A stretch of 64,000 nt of DNA from Candidatus Neomarinimicrobiota bacterium (GCA_018651745.1 JABIDL010000033.1:3883-67882); one strand, 5' to 3'. Shown: positions 16,090 to 26,397, numbered from the stretch's first letter. Numbers and translations: made by a program. The notes: a model not told the origin generated them from the letters alone.

Positions 16090-17411
16090 TATGCTGCCAC
16101 CTTTGCTTTCAAAAGTTTACCATGAAGTGTTATGCCCTTAGCTTCCAATATCTCTACCGGAACCATGTCCTTAATTTTAGCATTCCCACGGTTAAAAATA
16201 ACCCATTTATTTGAATCGGTTCTACCTGCCCATTTTGTACTTGACCGTTTACTTCCTTTCTCCACCAAAACCTGTTCCACTTTTCCAACCTGATCAAAAT
16301 TTCGTTCAAAAGTATGCTGCTTTTGTATGTCGATAACTTCTGCCAATCTATCCTGCATAACATCTGCCGAGATATGATCTGTATACTCCGCCGCTTTGGT
16401 CCCGGAACGCGAAGAATATTTGAATGTATATGCCGAATCAAATTTAACTGCACGCATCACTTCGACTGTTTTTTCAAATTCGGCTTGCGTCTCTCCGGGG
16501 AAACCAACAATAATATCGGTAGAGATTCCAACACTTGGGAGCGTTCCTCGAATGGTGTCAACTAAAGCAAGAAAATGCTCTCGCGTGTAGGTTCTATTCA
16601 TTCGTTTCAAAATTCGGTTTGATCCTGCTTGAAGCGGAAGATGGACATAATTGCAGATGGCATCATGAGAAGCCATCACATCCAGAACATTTTGCGTCAT
16701 ATCCTGAGGATGTGGTGAGGTGTACCGAATTCGGCGGATTCCATCCACGTTTGCTGCTGCATCTAAAAGATCAGCAAATCCTTCTCCTTCATGAAGATAT
16801 GAATTCACATTTTGACCAAGAAGTGTCACTTCCGGAAATCCATCCTGTACGGCTTTTTTCATTTCAGTTACAATACTTTCAATGCTGCGACTTCGCTCTC
16901 GGCCACGAGTAAAAGGAACGATACAAAACGTGCAAAATTTATCACATCCGCGCATAATGGAAATCCACGCATTAATACCCTCTTTCCTGCTGGGAAACAG
17001 TCCATCGTACACTTCTAATCGGGATAATTGTGTATCCACTCTAGAATGAGAGGGTTCCATTCTGCTTCGGATTAATCCCGGAAGTTTCCGATAGGAATCT
17101 GGTCCGAGTACAAGATCCACATACGGTCGTGATTCCAAAATATAATCTTTCAAATGCTGAGCCATACAACCAAGCACTCCAATAAGCATGCCGGGTTTTT
17201 CCTGCTTCAGTTTGTAATAACGCCCAAGCTGCGAGTGTACCTTTTCTTCCGCATGTTCCCGAATGGCACAGGTATTTACAAATACCGCATCTGCATCTTC
17301 TATGTGCTTTGTGGACGTAAATCCCTCTTTCTCTAGCAACCCGGAAATAAGCTCGCTGTCTGCCACATTCATTTGGCAACCAAACGTTTCTATGAAATAA
17401 GATTTATTCAT
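16089..17411 (-). CDS. miaB: tRNA-2-methylthio-N6-isopentenyladenosine37 synthase
   Basis: Radical-SAM methylthiotransferase that adds the methylthio group to i6A37 of tRNAs reading U-starting codons. The N-terminal UPF0004 domain carries Cys12, Cys48 and Cys82 for the auxiliary iron-sulfur cluster; the radical-SAM motif C-x3-C-x2-C is at Cys156, Cys160 and Cys163 (CDKFCTFC), followed by VPFTRGRERSR, a MiaB hallmark. A TRAM domain occupies the last 65 residues. 440 residues is normal. A GGAG ribosome site lies seven bases before the ATG. It starts about 25 bases after a terminator and leads the lapA-lapB-SPOR run. Confidence 0.95.
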   Translation of the reverse strand: MNKSYFIETFGCQMNVADSELISGLLEKEGFTSTKHIEDADAVFVNTCAIREHAEEKVHSQLGRYYKLKQEKPGMLIGVLGCMAQHLKDYILESRPYVDLVLGPDSYRKLPGLIRSRMEPSHSRVDTQLSRLEVYDGLFPSRKEGINAWISIMRGCDKFCTFCIVPFTRGRERSRSIESIVTEMKKAVQDGFPEVTLLGQNVNSYLHEGEGFADLLDAAANVDGIRRIRYTSPHPQDMTQNVLDVMASHDAICNYVHLPLQAGSNRILKRMNRTYTREHFLALVDTIRGTLPSVGISTDIIVGFPGETQAEFEKTVEVMRAVKFDSAYTFKYSSRSGTKAAEYTDHISADVMQDRLAEVIDIQKQHTFERNFDQVGKVEQVLVEKGSKRSSTKWAGRTDSNKWVIFNRGNAKIKDMVPVEILEAKGITLHGKLLKAKVAA

Positions 17412-17435
17412 GAGTCTCCGGGATGATCATCTCAG

Positions 17436-17470
17436 AGAAAAGAAAAATTCCGGTTACTTTAAGTAACCGG
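17436..17470 (-). terminator. Rho-independent terminator overlapping the stop codon of the M23 peptidase gene
   Basis: Perfect inverted repeat CCGGTTAC (17450-17457) and GTAACCGG (17463-17470) with a five-base loop, followed on the minus strand by AATTTTTCTTTT. The stem contains the last codons and the TAA stop of the peptidase gene. Confidence 0.85.
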
Positions 17471-18389
17471 TGAAAATATAATTCAACGGGTTTTGCGCCT
17501 GACCGTTCCGGTGAATTTCATAATGCAAATGCGGTCCATCAGACCGTCCTGAATTGCCGGATTTTCCGATAAGTTGTCCACGGTCAATTTTCTGTCCCCT
17601 CTTAACAGATATTTTTGACAGATGCGCATAAATGGTTCTATAACCCATACCGTGATCAAGTTTAATCACTTTCCCAAATCCGCCCTCTCTACCGGAAAAT
17701 TTCACCACACCATCAGCCGGAGCGTAAATCGGCGTTCCGGTATTCACGGCAAAATCCTGGCCATAGTGAAACCGGGATTTTCCCGTAAAGGGATCTTTGC
17801 GATATCCAAATCTGGAATTTAAATAGCCGTCTGTCACAGGAGAAATGGATGGTACAGAACTTAAATGATTAGAATTTTGAGTGACTCGATCATAGATATC
17901 CACGTAGCTTTTGAGCTCAAGTTTTATTTTTCTTGAAAGTTGATCAAGATCCGTTTGAAGAGACGAAATTTTGGATTCTAATTTCTTTCTATGATCATCT
18001 GCTATATTAGCAGTAGATAACCGAACTCCCCCAATGCCAACCTTTCGTACGTCTTCGTCAATTTCAGGAAGACCGGCGTATGTACGCAACGCTTTGTCTT
18101 TTTCCTCAATATGTGTGACTTTCCCGGTGATCGATTCCATTTTCAGTTGAAGATCAATAAGATCGTTCTCCATATCCTTGTACTCATCTTGCAATGAAGA
18201 TACTTGTACTTTGTACAACGTATTGGTTAGGAATTCCGCGCTTAGAAAAAGAACGGATGCTATAACAACAACCGATACAGACAACAGCGCAAACAAGCGC
18301 TGGCCGCTCAAGGACCAATGCCGAACGCCTGCATCATATTCCGACACAAGTGTATAACGCTTATAAGATTTGGATTTCTTCATCATCAT
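17454..18389 (-). CDS. M23 family (LytM-type) peptidoglycan endopeptidase
   Basis: 311 residues from the first of three ATGs in tandem at 18389; a TTG at 18425 would add 12 residues. Short cytoplasmic basic start, one transmembrane anchor (LFALLSVSVVVIASVLFLSA), a coiled coil (about 50-170), then a LytM domain. The zinc site is intact: first His and Asp in HYGQDFAV, last His pair in DGPHLHYEIH, with YAHLSK between. It probably cuts peptide cross-links in the periplasm. It is the last gene of a run, ended by a hairpin that overlaps its stop codon. Confidence 0.88.
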   Translation of the reverse strand: MMMKKSKSYKRYTLVSEYDAGVRHWSLSGQRLFALLSVSVVVIASVLFLSAEFLTNTLYKVQVSSLQDEYKDMENDLIDLQLKMESITGKVTHIEEKDKALRTYAGLPEIDEDVRKVGIGGVRLSTANIADDHRKKLESKISSLQTDLDQLSRKIKLELKSYVDIYDRVTQNSNHLSSVPSISPVTDGYLNSRFGYRKDPFTGKSRFHYGQDFAVNTGTPIYAPADGVVKFSGREGGFGKVIKLDHGMGYRTIYAHLSKISVKRGQKIDRGQLIGKSGNSGRSDGPHLHYEIHRNGQAQNPLNYIFTGYLK

Positions 18390-18450
18390 AATTGCTCTAA
18401 TTAAAGAGAAGGGTATTTTACGCAATTTACTGAATGCGATTCAAATGATT

Positions 18451-19290
18451 TTAAGAGATATATAATAAAAGAAGTTTTGAGTTTGTATTATGCCGAAGGC
18501 GCTGAAGAGCGCGCTCTTTTATTTGGCGAATCCTCTCTCCGGATAAGGATAGATCACTGCCAATTTCTTCGAGTTTTTTTGATTCGGTACCATCAAGACC
18601 AAAGTAGCTCAATAATACAAATTGTTCCTGTTCTGTCAAGGATTTCATTGTATTTCTAATTTCTGTTTCGAGTGATTCCTTCATGGTCTGCATTTCCGGT
18701 CGATGATCTTCCGAGGATAATAAATCCTTTAATGTGGTTTCGGAGTTACCCACCGGATCATCTAAAGATAATGGATCGCTTGTGGATTGAAGCAGGTTTT
18801 CTATCCAATGAATTGTGGTATCGGCGATTTCTGCTAATTCTTCCGATGTCGGTTCCCGCTCGTACAAACTTTCTAATTCAAGAGATTGCTTATACAACTT
18901 TCCCATAGATTCAGTAACATTGGTTGGCAAACGAATGGTCCTCCCCGTTTTGGAAATTGCTTGGCGAATACTCTGGGAAATCCACCAAACAGCATACGAA
19001 ATGAATTTAAATCCCCGGGTTTCATCAAACTTATCGACTGCTTTTATGAGACCAAGATTCCCTTCATTAATAAGGTCTTCTAATGGAATGCTATGATGTT
19101 GGAATTTTTTGGCGACTGCAACAACAAACCTAAGATTATGTGTAATGAGTTTGTTGAACGCATCTTGATCACCTTTTTTAGAGAGTTGTGCAAGTTTGAC
19201 TTCCTCTATTGGATCAAGAGGTTCAATCGATTTAATCTCATTGATATAAAGGTCAAGGGCTGTTTTTCCGCCCTGTTGGGATTTTGCCAA
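18451..19290 (-). CDS. RNA polymerase sigma-70 factor, RpoD/RpoS-type short form
   Basis: 279 residues. Region 1.2 (ALDLYINEIKSIEPLDPIEE), region 2 (HNLRFVVAVAKKFQHHSIPL, LEDLINEGNLGLIKAVDKFD, FISYAVWWISQSIRQAI), region 3 and the helix-turn-helix of region 4 (LEEIGSDLSLSGERIRQI) are all present. Region 1.1 and the non-conserved insert are missing, as in the short primary sigma factor of Bacteroidota. It could be the main sigma or a group 2 copy; genome context is needed. It is followed 61 bases later by the M23 peptidase gene. Confidence 0.85.
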   Translation of the reverse strand: MAKSQQGGKTALDLYINEIKSIEPLDPIEEVKLAQLSKKGDQDAFNKLITHNLRFVVAVAKKFQHHSIPLEDLINEGNLGLIKAVDKFDETRGFKFISYAVWWISQSIRQAISKTGRTIRLPTNVTESMGKLYKQSLELESLYEREPTSEELAEIADTTIHWIENLLQSTSDPLSLDDPVGNSETTLKDLLSSEDHRPEMQTMKESLETEIRNTMKSLTEQEQFVLLSYFGLDGTESKKLEEIGSDLSLSGERIRQIKERALQRLRHNTNSKLLLLYIS

Positions 19291-19299
19291 ACCGATGCG

Positions 19300-19722
19300 T
19301 TATTCAGTTTCTGCCGGGCGATCGGTTTTTGGCGCAGGATCATCGTGTGATCCCTGAGTAAATTTTGCAATCTCTTCTTCGTTTAAATCGTATTCTTTTT
19401 TGATCCGCTCAATCTCTTCATTTTTATCATCTATCGCACTTTGGATATCATCAATCCGCTGAACCAATTGATAGAATTCGGTATTGCCGGTAAAATTTAC
19501 CATATTGTCTTTTCGGGCGTGCTTATGGGAAAGTTTTCCAAGTTTTTCATATTCTTGGGATATTTCCCTGCCAAGCTGATGGATCTCAATTTTTATTTTG
19601 CTGATCCGAGTAATTTCCTCTGTTTTAGCAACGGCAATTTTACTGACCTCTTCGGCCTTTTCAACTGCAGCATCGCCCCAGTCTTTCATATTTTTCTTTA
19701 GATCGTCCCAAAGTTTTGACAT
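19300..19722 (-). CDS. Coiled-coil protein, unknown function
   Basis: Not recognised. 140 residues starting at the ATG at 19722, with a GGAG ribosome site five bases upstream. Almost wholly helical: an amphipathic start (LWDDLKKNMKDWGDAAVEKA), a heptad-rich middle (VAKTEEITRISKIKIEIHQL, IDDIQSAIDDKNEEIERIKK) and an acidic disordered tail. No signal peptide or membrane segment. Ends nine bases before the sigma-factor gene, so the two are likely co-transcribed; a regulatory partner role is possible but unsupported. Confidence 0.6.
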   Translation of the reverse strand: MSKLWDDLKKNMKDWGDAAVEKAEEVSKIAVAKTEEITRISKIKIEIHQLGREISQEYEKLGKLSHKHARKDNMVNFTGNTEFYQLVQRIDDIQSAIDDKNEEIERIKKEYDLNEEEIAKFTQGSHDDPAPKTDRPAETE

Positions 19723-19773
19723 ATGCACTCCGTTAGTTCATTTAATTTAATAGATTCTTTCGTCTGAAAAAAA

Positions 19774-19941
19774 TCATTTACTCCCACCCAAATACTTGTT
19801 AGCAAGGAAAAAGATCCCGGATCCAATGATTAATGCATTCAGCTCAAGCATAACATTTTTATCCCGAATGCCGATAGCTAACCCCGATAATATCAGTATC
19901 ATGGAAAAAATTTGAAGACTTCTAAGTAAAATGTATTTCAA
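19774..19941 (-). CDS. Small membrane protein (55 residues or 42 from the ATG)
   Basis: Short open frame between the FAD oxidoreductase and the coiled-coil gene. A TTG at 19941 (overlapping the previous gene by 20 bases) gives 55 residues; the ATG at 19902 gives 42. The product has two hydrophobic stretches (SMILILSGLAIGI and LNALIIGSGIFFLANKYLG) separated by RDKNVMLE. Layout and position suggest a real small membrane protein, but no family is recognised. Confidence 0.45.
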   Translation of the reverse strand: MKYILLRSLQIFSMILILSGLAIGIRDKNVMLELNALIIGSGIFFLANKYLGGSK

Positions 19942-20971
19942 CCGGTTTCCTTCTCGAAGTAAATGTCAATAAGCGTTTCCAATTCCATTCGTACGAACTG
20001 CGTAAATGCTGAATCGGATTATCAGATTTTGCAAGCGTAAGAGTTAAAGCATATTTCATCGAGTCGTTCAGCCTTTCGTAAATCACTCTGTTGATGTACG
20101 AAAATCGTAATTTTTCGCGAAGCATCTTGTTCAATTCAAATGCGTACTGATTATTACCCGCAAGATAAGATGCCGCCATCCATCCGGACATCATTCCCAC
20201 TTTCATCCCAAATCCAAATAAACAATCCTGATATCCACCAGCTTCTCCAATATAAATCTGCTTAGAAAATGGATTTCGGACCGGAAGTTGAAAACTTCCT
20301 CTGCTGGCAAACATGTCATCCAAAGAGATTGAAATTCCGGCGCGTTGAAAATACGCGGTCGTCTCTTCTATATAATTTTTGGCGCCTGATTTCGGTTTTT
20401 TATACGCCGTTGCGAGCGTTCCTTTTCCCCTTTTGATAATGATATATGCATACCCTTTGGGTGCAAAATTGTCACCCAACAGTAAATGAACTTGATCAGA
20501 AAGATCTGATTTAAAACTTCCTCCCTGAATATAGGCCGCGGCTTTTCGAGAACCCGTGGCAATTATGTCTGCTTTTTCGAAATTGCACGTTTCACCCAGT
20601 TTAATTTCTACGCCATTATTGATGCACGACCGATACAGCCATTGATCAATCGATTTTGAATGTGCACCTCTACTTACAATCGAAAAAAATGGTTCCCGCG
20701 ATGATATATTGATAGGATCATTCGGTGGACAATGCACCAAAAATTCGGTAACCGGAAAAGAATCAAGGGAAAATGAATCCAACCCTATTTCCTGAAATAG
20801 TTTAAACCGAGTAGGGAAAATCCAATTTTCTAGTCCTTCATAATCTCCGTTCCGAGCACCCCCAATTGTACTTTGTTTCTCAAAAACAACGGAATCAATT
20901 CCATTTTTTGCCAGATTTAGCGCGGCCGAAAAACCAGAGATTCCTCCTCCTGCTATCTGTACAGGTTTCAA
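19922..20971 (-). CDS. NAD(P)/FAD-dependent oxidoreductase, geranylgeranyl-reductase-like
   Basis: 349 residues. An N-terminal Rossmann FAD-binding fold starts at residue 5 (IAGGGISGFSAALNLAKNG) and the second FAD signature is IYIGEAGGYQDCLFGFGMK, the GD/GE-A-G form seen in FixC/geranylgeranyl reductase-type flavoproteins. These reduce isoprenoid or lipid double bonds or carry electrons; the substrate here is unknown. It overlaps gatB by four bases (ATGA) but has no evident functional tie to it. Confidence 0.75.
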   Translation of the reverse strand: MKPVQIAGGGISGFSAALNLAKNGIDSVVFEKQSTIGGARNGDYEGLENWIFPTRFKLFQEIGLDSFSLDSFPVTEFLVHCPPNDPINISSREPFFSIVSRGAHSKSIDQWLYRSCINNGVEIKLGETCNFEKADIIATGSRKAAAYIQGGSFKSDLSDQVHLLLGDNFAPKGYAYIIIKRGKGTLATAYKKPKSGAKNYIEETTAYFQRAGISISLDDMFASRGSFQLPVRNPFSKQIYIGEAGGYQDCLFGFGMKVGMMSGWMAASYLAGNNQYAFELNKMLREKLRFSYINRVIYERLNDSMKYALTLTLAKSDNPIQHLRSSYEWNWKRLLTFTSRRKPVEIHFT

Positions 20972-22419
20972 CCCAATTTTTCCGTGAGGATTTTTTTTAC
21001 TAATTTGGGATCAGACTTCCCTCCCATGGCTTTCATTGTTGCGCCCATAAAAAATCCGAACAATTGTTTTTCACCATTTTGGTATCGTTCAAATTCATTC
21101 GAATTATCTGTAATTACAGATTTAACAGCAGATCCAAGTTCATCCATATCTGAAACCTGCAAAAGTCCCTCTTCTTTAATCATTTCTTCTAACGATCTGG
21201 GATCATTACCAATTCGCCCCAACAATTCTTTCGCTGTCCCTGCATTTAGTGTTCCGTTTTCCACACATAAAATCAATTCCGCGAGGCGAGCAGGGTCAAG
21301 GCCAAGTTGATCAATATCTTTTTGTTTTTCTTTTACAAGTCGAAGTACCTCAACAATGATCCATTTTCCTGCATTCGAGCTGGATATCCCTTCGGAACGA
21401 ACCCTGTCATAATAATTTAATATAGGTTTTTCACTGGCAAGAATTGTAGCATCTTTATGCGAGAGTCCATCCGACACAAGACGTTTTTCTGCATAAGAAG
21501 GAACTTCCCAAGATTCTTTAGATACTCGTTTCATCAGCCCGTTTGTCAAATCCAATTTCACCAAATCCGGTTCAGGGAAATATCGATAGTCATGGGCATC
21601 TTCTTTGGTCCGCATGATTTCTGCTTTATTATTTTTTTCATCCCAAAGTAAGGAGCATTGTTTAACGTCTCCTCCGGAATTCAAAACTCCCCCTTGGCGT
21701 TCAATTTCGTACCACAGCGCTTTTTCAACGTAACGGAATGAGTTCATATTTTTCATTTCAGTTTTGGTCCCGAGTATCGTTTCACCCCGTTTCCTTAACG
21801 AAATGTTCGCATCACAGCGTAATTCACCTTTTTCCATATTGGCATTCGATATTTCTAGAAACCTGACAGTTTGGTGAATTCTCTGAAGATATGCTCTAGC
21901 CTCGGATGGATGTCTCATTTCTGGTTCGCTTACTATTTCGATTAGAGGTGCGCCACACCGATTGAAATCCAGTAACGTGTCATCAGTGCCGTTTGAATGA
22001 ATCGATTTTCCGGCATCTTCCTCTAAATGAATTCGAGTTAGATTAATAGAAGTCTCTTTTCCATCATGCCAAAATGAAACAGCCCCTCCTTCAATGATAG
22101 GTTCGTCAAATTGGGAAATTTGGTAGCCTTTGGTTAAATCCGGATAAAAATAATTCTTCCGTGAAAAATGACAAACTTCTCTAATCGAACCCCCAAAGGC
22201 TAGACCGAGCCGTATCGCAAGAGCGATTGCTTCTTCATTGACAACCGGCAATGCACCAGGCAATCCGAGGCAAGTTGGGCACGTATGTGTATTGGGATCA
22301 TCACCGTACACCAATGAACATCCGCAAAACATTTTAGTTTGAGTATTAAGCTGAACATGAACTTCCAACCCGATGACCGGTTCCCAATCCGATAAAATAG
22401 AATCTATTTTCCCCATCAA
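20968..22419 (-). CDS. gatB: Aspartyl/glutamyl-tRNA(Asn/Gln) amidotransferase subunit B
   Basis: Kinase and tRNA-binding subunit of the GatCAB complex, which converts Glu-tRNA(Gln) (and Asp-tRNA(Asn)) to the amide form. The N-terminal catalytic core has VIGLEVHVQLNTQTKMFCGC and HTCPTCLGLPGALPVVN with its zinc-type cysteines; the helical domain and C-terminal YqeY-like tail (about 330-483, ending KKILTEKL) are complete. 483 residues is normal. gatA and gatC are not adjacent. It is coupled by ATGA overlaps to serA upstream and the flavoprotein downstream. Confidence 0.96.
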   Translation of the reverse strand: MMGKIDSILSDWEPVIGLEVHVQLNTQTKMFCGCSLVYGDDPNTHTCPTCLGLPGALPVVNEEAIALAIRLGLAFGGSIREVCHFSRKNYFYPDLTKGYQISQFDEPIIEGGAVSFWHDGKETSINLTRIHLEEDAGKSIHSNGTDDTLLDFNRCGAPLIEIVSEPEMRHPSEARAYLQRIHQTVRFLEISNANMEKGELRCDANISLRKRGETILGTKTEMKNMNSFRYVEKALWYEIERQGGVLNSGGDVKQCSLLWDEKNNKAEIMRTKEDAHDYRYFPEPDLVKLDLTNGLMKRVSKESWEVPSYAEKRLVSDGLSHKDATILASEKPILNYYDRVRSEGISSSNAGKWIIVEVLRLVKEKQKDIDQLGLDPARLAELILCVENGTLNAGTAKELLGRIGNDPRSLEEMIKEEGLLQVSDMDELGSAVKSVITDNSNEFERYQNGEKQLFGFFMGATMKAMGGKSDPKLVKKILTEKLG

Positions 22420-23993
22420 CAGGATAGCTGGCGTATGCTTACAATTTCAGGAATTCCTTCTAATTTACTCATAACATCTTTCGGTAATTTTGAATCGACT
22501 CGAATTACGGCAAATGCTTCCCCGTCTGTTTTCTTTCTTCCCAACAAATATGCGCCAATATTCACTCCACTTTCTCCAAGCATTGTTCCTACTTTTCCAA
22601 TCACGCCGGGGACATCTTTGTTGGTTGCAAAAATCATGGTCCCTCGAGGAGTAACGTCCATTTCATTCCCTAAAATATTCACAAGCCGGAGACGACCTCC
22701 ATCAAATACACTTCCGTCAATGCAATTTTTTTCGCCGGTAGAAATAAGCTTCGTCCTCACCAAATTCGTATAGGCACCACTGTCAGATGAGCGACCTTCT
22801 TCAATTTTAATTCCGCGTTCCATCGCCAGCGTTTCTGCATTAATAAAGTTTATCCTTTCCGGCGTTCTGGATTTTAATAATCCTTTTAGAAATGCAAGTA
22901 CCACCGGTTTTACTTCTTCAATCGTCCCGGCACACTCTACATGAGCAGATACAATTACATCTCCGGCAAGCTGACTTTGAATGGATCCCATAGATTCCGC
23001 AAGATCTAGGAAAGGTTGAATTTCTCCTAATTTTGCAGGATCAGAAATCGGCATATTCAACGCACCTGTCAATTTTCCTTCTAATAAAAAGTCTCTTACT
23101 TGCTCACAAACAGCAATGGAAACACCTTCTTTTGCTTCTTCAGTGGATGCGCCAAGATGTGGTGTTAGCACGATATTTTTCGCTGACAATAATGGATGGT
23201 TTTGCGGCAACGGCTCTTCGGTAAATACATCAACAGCTGCACCTGCGATCCTATCCGAATTCAAAGCGTCTGCGAGATCTTTTTCATTGATGATGCCCCC
23301 TCGAGCTACATTTATGATTCTGGCAGTCGGTTTCATCATGGTAAATTTATTGCTATCAATCAAATCCCGAGTGTCATCCGTTAATGGAACATGAAGCGTA
23401 ATAAAATCTGCCTGTTTCAAAAGGGAATCCAAATCCATCATGGTAACTTCTTCCGGATTGAATAATTCAGGATTTAAAAATGGATCAAACCCTAATACAT
23501 TCATGTCAAAAGAACGGCACCTTGTCATGACTTCTCTCCCAATTTTCCCCATGCCTACAATACCTAAAGATTTTCCTCTAAGCTCAGAACCCACGAGTGC
23601 ATGACGATTCCATTCACCCATTGCAAGCCCGGCGTGACCTAAATGAATGTTGCGGGATAAAGATAGCATGACAGCAATCGTATGCTCTGCTGCCGAAACT
23701 GTATTGACGTCGGGTGTATTCATAACGACTACACCTTTTCTCGTGGCAGCAGGAATATCTATATTATCCACACCAACGCCAGCGCGGCCTACAACTTGGA
23801 GGTCTTTTGCTTGCTCAAGAATGTCTGCATTCACCTTGGTGCCACTCCGAATTACCCAACCGCTAATTTCACCCACAGAATCAGCAAGCTCAGATGGATC
23901 TGCATTCATTTTATCTAATACATCAAATCCGGCTTTTTCCAAAATGGAAAGACCGGCAGGAGCAATGGGATCACTGACTAATATTTTTTTCAT
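22416..23993 (-). CDS. serA: D-3-phosphoglycerate dehydrogenase, long form with ACT domain
   Basis: First step of serine synthesis: oxidises 3-phosphoglycerate with NAD+. N-terminal substrate domain with VGRAGVGVDNIDI, NAD site GIVGMGKIGREV, catalytic Arg in NVARGGIINE, Glu in DVFTEEPLP and His in LTPHLGASTEEAK. At 525 residues it has the intervening (ASB) domain and a C-terminal ACT domain (GTMIFATNKDVPGVIGKVGT), where serine feedback usually acts. Starts four bases after the aconitase stop; ATGA overlap with gatB. Confidence 0.95.
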   Translation of the reverse strand: MKKILVSDPIAPAGLSILEKAGFDVLDKMNADPSELADSVGEISGWVIRSGTKVNADILEQAKDLQVVGRAGVGVDNIDIPAATRKGVVVMNTPDVNTVSAAEHTIAVMLSLSRNIHLGHAGLAMGEWNRHALVGSELRGKSLGIVGMGKIGREVMTRCRSFDMNVLGFDPFLNPELFNPEEVTMMDLDSLLKQADFITLHVPLTDDTRDLIDSNKFTMMKPTARIINVARGGIINEKDLADALNSDRIAGAAVDVFTEEPLPQNHPLLSAKNIVLTPHLGASTEEAKEGVSIAVCEQVRDFLLEGKLTGALNMPISDPAKLGEIQPFLDLAESMGSIQSQLAGDVIVSAHVECAGTIEEVKPVVLAFLKGLLKSRTPERINFINAETLAMERGIKIEEGRSSDSGAYTNLVRTKLISTGEKNCIDGSVFDGGRLRLVNILGNEMDVTPRGTMIFATNKDVPGVIGKVGTMLGESGVNIGAYLLGRKKTDGEAFAVIRVDSKLPKDVMSKLEGIPEIVSIRQLSC

Positions 23994-23997
23994 TTAT

Positions 23998-26256
23998 TTA
24001 TCCTTGGGATGCAATCAAGTTAAGAGCAGAGCCTGCTTTAAACCATTCAATCTGAATATCCGATAAAGTATGAGAGGCAGAAATAATGTCTTCTGTCCCA
24101 TCTTTATGTTTTGCGATAATTGTTATTTTACTTTCTGGCGCTAAACTATTTAAATCGCCAATGGCCAATCTGTCTTCTTCCTTGATTAAATCATAATTTG
24201 ATTTTTGAACAAATGTTAGAGGTAAAATGCCCTGTTTTTTGAGATTCGTTTCAGCAATCCGAGCAAAACTTTTAGTGATAATTGATCCACATCCAAGAAA
24301 TCGTGGTTCCATGGCAGCATGTTCTCTGCTGGATCCCTCTCCATAATTCTCGTCTCCGACTGCTACCCAACCAATTCCATTGTCTTTGTAAGCCCTCGCA
24401 ATTTCATTAAAGTCCATTCCCGTTTCACCGGTTAAAACATTAAACCCTTTCCCAACTTCATCTGTAAATGAATTGACCGCACCAATGAACATATTGCCGG
24501 ATATATTATCTAAATGTCCTCGAAATTTCAACCATGGTCCAGCTGGTGAAATATGATCTGTAGTACATTTCCCTTTGGCTTTTACCAACACGGCAAAATC
24601 CTTAAAATCATTTCCGTCCCACGGTTCAAACGGTTCTAAAAGCTGTAACCTTTTACTATCTGGACTCACAATAATGTTAATAGCCGACCTATCTTCCGGC
24701 GGGGCGGAAAATCCTGATTCACATTCACTAAATCCGGTTGGAGGAAGTTCCTTTCCGATCGGCGGAGCGAGAAAAATTTCTTCACCATTTTCATTCGGAA
24801 TGGAATCAGTCATCGGATTGTAACTGAGTTTTCCACCGATGGCCAAAGCAGTCACAATTTCTGGACTTGCGATAAACGCTTGGGTAGCAAAATTTCCGTC
24901 ATTCCTTCTTGCGAAATTCCGATTGAAAGATGATAAGATAGAATTTGCTTCGCCTTCTTCCTTATCCAACCGCTTCCATTGCCCAATACACGGTCCGCAG
25001 GCATTTGCTAAAACGGTTCCGCCTAAATCCTCTAATACTTTAAGCTGACCATCGCGTTCAATGGTTGCCCGGACCAATTCTGAACCGGGAGTAATCATAA
25101 AATGGGTTTTTGCGGTCAGTCCTTTTTTCAAAGCTTGCCCGGCAACATTCGCTGAGCGATCAATATCCTCATACGAAGAATTGGTGCAACTTCCGATAAG
25201 CGCTACGGATAAATCATCCACATAATCATTTGTAACAATATCTTCTTTCATCTGAGAAAGGGGTCGAGCTAAATCCGGTGTAAAAGGACCAACAATGTGT
25301 GGTTCGAGTTCTGATAGGTTTATTTCAATAATTTCATCGTAATACGGTTCCGGATTTTCAATGACTTCAGGATCAGCACATAAATGGGTTTTGACTTCAT
25401 TCAATATAGATTCCAGCTTCTTCCTACCCGTAAGATTCAAGTAATCATTCATCCGATTATCGTAGGGAAAAACAGACGTAGTTGCTCCAATTTCGGCGCC
25501 CATATTTGTAATCGTTCCTTTACCTGTGCAACTAATAGATGATGTTCCCGGACCAAAGTACTCCACAATTTTTCCAGTTCCGCCCTTCACAGATAAAATA
25601 CCCGCAAGTTTAAGAATAACATCTTTCGGCGATGTCCACCCGTTTAATTCTCCAATTAAGTGCACACCAATAATTCCAGGACATTGCAGTTCCCAAGGCA
25701 TGCCAGCCATTACATCTACAACATCGGCGCCTCCGACTCCAATAGCAAGCATTCCGAGCCCTCCAGCGTTAGGAGTGTGGGAATCGGTCCCAATCATCAG
25801 TCCACCGGGAAAAGCATAATTTTCGAGTATTATTTGATGAATAATTCCGGCGCCGGGTTTCCAAAATCCGAGTCCGAATTTTTTACTTACTGAATGCAGA
25901 AAATCATACACCTCTTTATTGGTAACCTCCGCATTATTCAAATCTTCGAGCGATCCTTCGTGAGCTTGAATCAAATGATCGCAGTGGACAGTGGACGGAA
26001 CAGCTGTGGTATTTTTCCCTGCGGACATAAATTGAAGCAAAGCCATTTGGGCTGTAGCATCCTGCATCGCAACGCGGTCTGGATTTAAATAAAGATAATC
26101 ACCTTGTCTTTCGGGAATGGACGAGAGCGGTTCGCACAAATGGGAAAATAATATTTTTTCAGAAAGAGTTAACGGGCGATTAAACGTAGTACGAACATCC
26201 AAAACTTTTTGAGGCAACTCAGACATCATTTTTTTAATCATTTCTAAATCAAACAT
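23998..26256 (-). CDS. Aconitate hydratase
   Basis: Interconverts citrate and isocitrate in the TCA cycle through a 4Fe-4S cluster. Cluster cysteines are in [14 protein letters not shown] and [12 protein letters not shown]; other signatures are [17 protein letters not shown] and the C-terminal swivel-domain [19 protein letters not shown]. 752 residues matches the mitochondrial/AcnA-like group found in FCB bacteria, shorter than AcnB. An AAGGAG site is 11 bases before the ATG. The leader between it and the divergent PorU gene has a TGCCC/GGGCA stem-loop. First gene of the acn-serA-gatB run. Confidence 0.93.
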   Translation of the reverse strand: MFDLEMIKKMMSELPQKVLDVRTTFNRPLTLSEKILFSHLCEPLSSIPERQGDYLYLNPDRVAMQDATAQMALLQFMSAGKNTTAVPSTVHCDHLIQAHEGSLEDLNNAEVTNKEVYDFLHSVSKKFGLGFWKPGAGIIHQIILENYAFPGGLMIGTDSHTPNAGGLGMLAIGVGGADVVDVMAGMPWELQCPGIIGVHLIGELNGWTSPKDVILKLAGILSVKGGTGKIVEYFGPGTSSISCTGKGTITNMGAEIGATTSVFPYDNRMNDYLNLTGRKKLESILNEVKTHLCADPEVIENPEPYYDEIIEINLSELEPHIVGPFTPDLARPLSQMKEDIVTNDYVDDLSVALIGSCTNSSYEDIDRSANVAGQALKKGLTAKTHFMITPGSELVRATIERDGQLKVLEDLGGTVLANACGPCIGQWKRLDKEEGEANSILSSFNRNFARRNDGNFATQAFIASPEIVTALAIGGKLSYNPMTDSIPNENGEEIFLAPPIGKELPPTGFSECESGFSAPPEDRSAINIIVSPDSKRLQLLEPFEPWDGNDFKDFAVLVKAKGKCTTDHISPAGPWLKFRGHLDNISGNMFIGAVNSFTDEVGKGFNVLTGETGMDFNEIARAYKDNGIGWVAVGDENYGEGSSREHAAMEPRFLGCGSIITKSFARIAETNLKKQGILPLTFVQKSNYDLIKEEDRLAIGDLNSLAPESKITIIAKHKDGTEDIISASHTLSDIQIEWFKAGSALNLIASQG

Positions 26257-26397
26257 AGTGGGTAATTCTCCTTATGAACTAATGCCCGGGAACACTCAAG
26301 GGCAGATGTCCGTATGAAATTCAATCTTAAAAATTACGCAGGTCATTACCTTTATCCAATTTCAATACCAATGAATACAGTATATTTTCACCTAATT

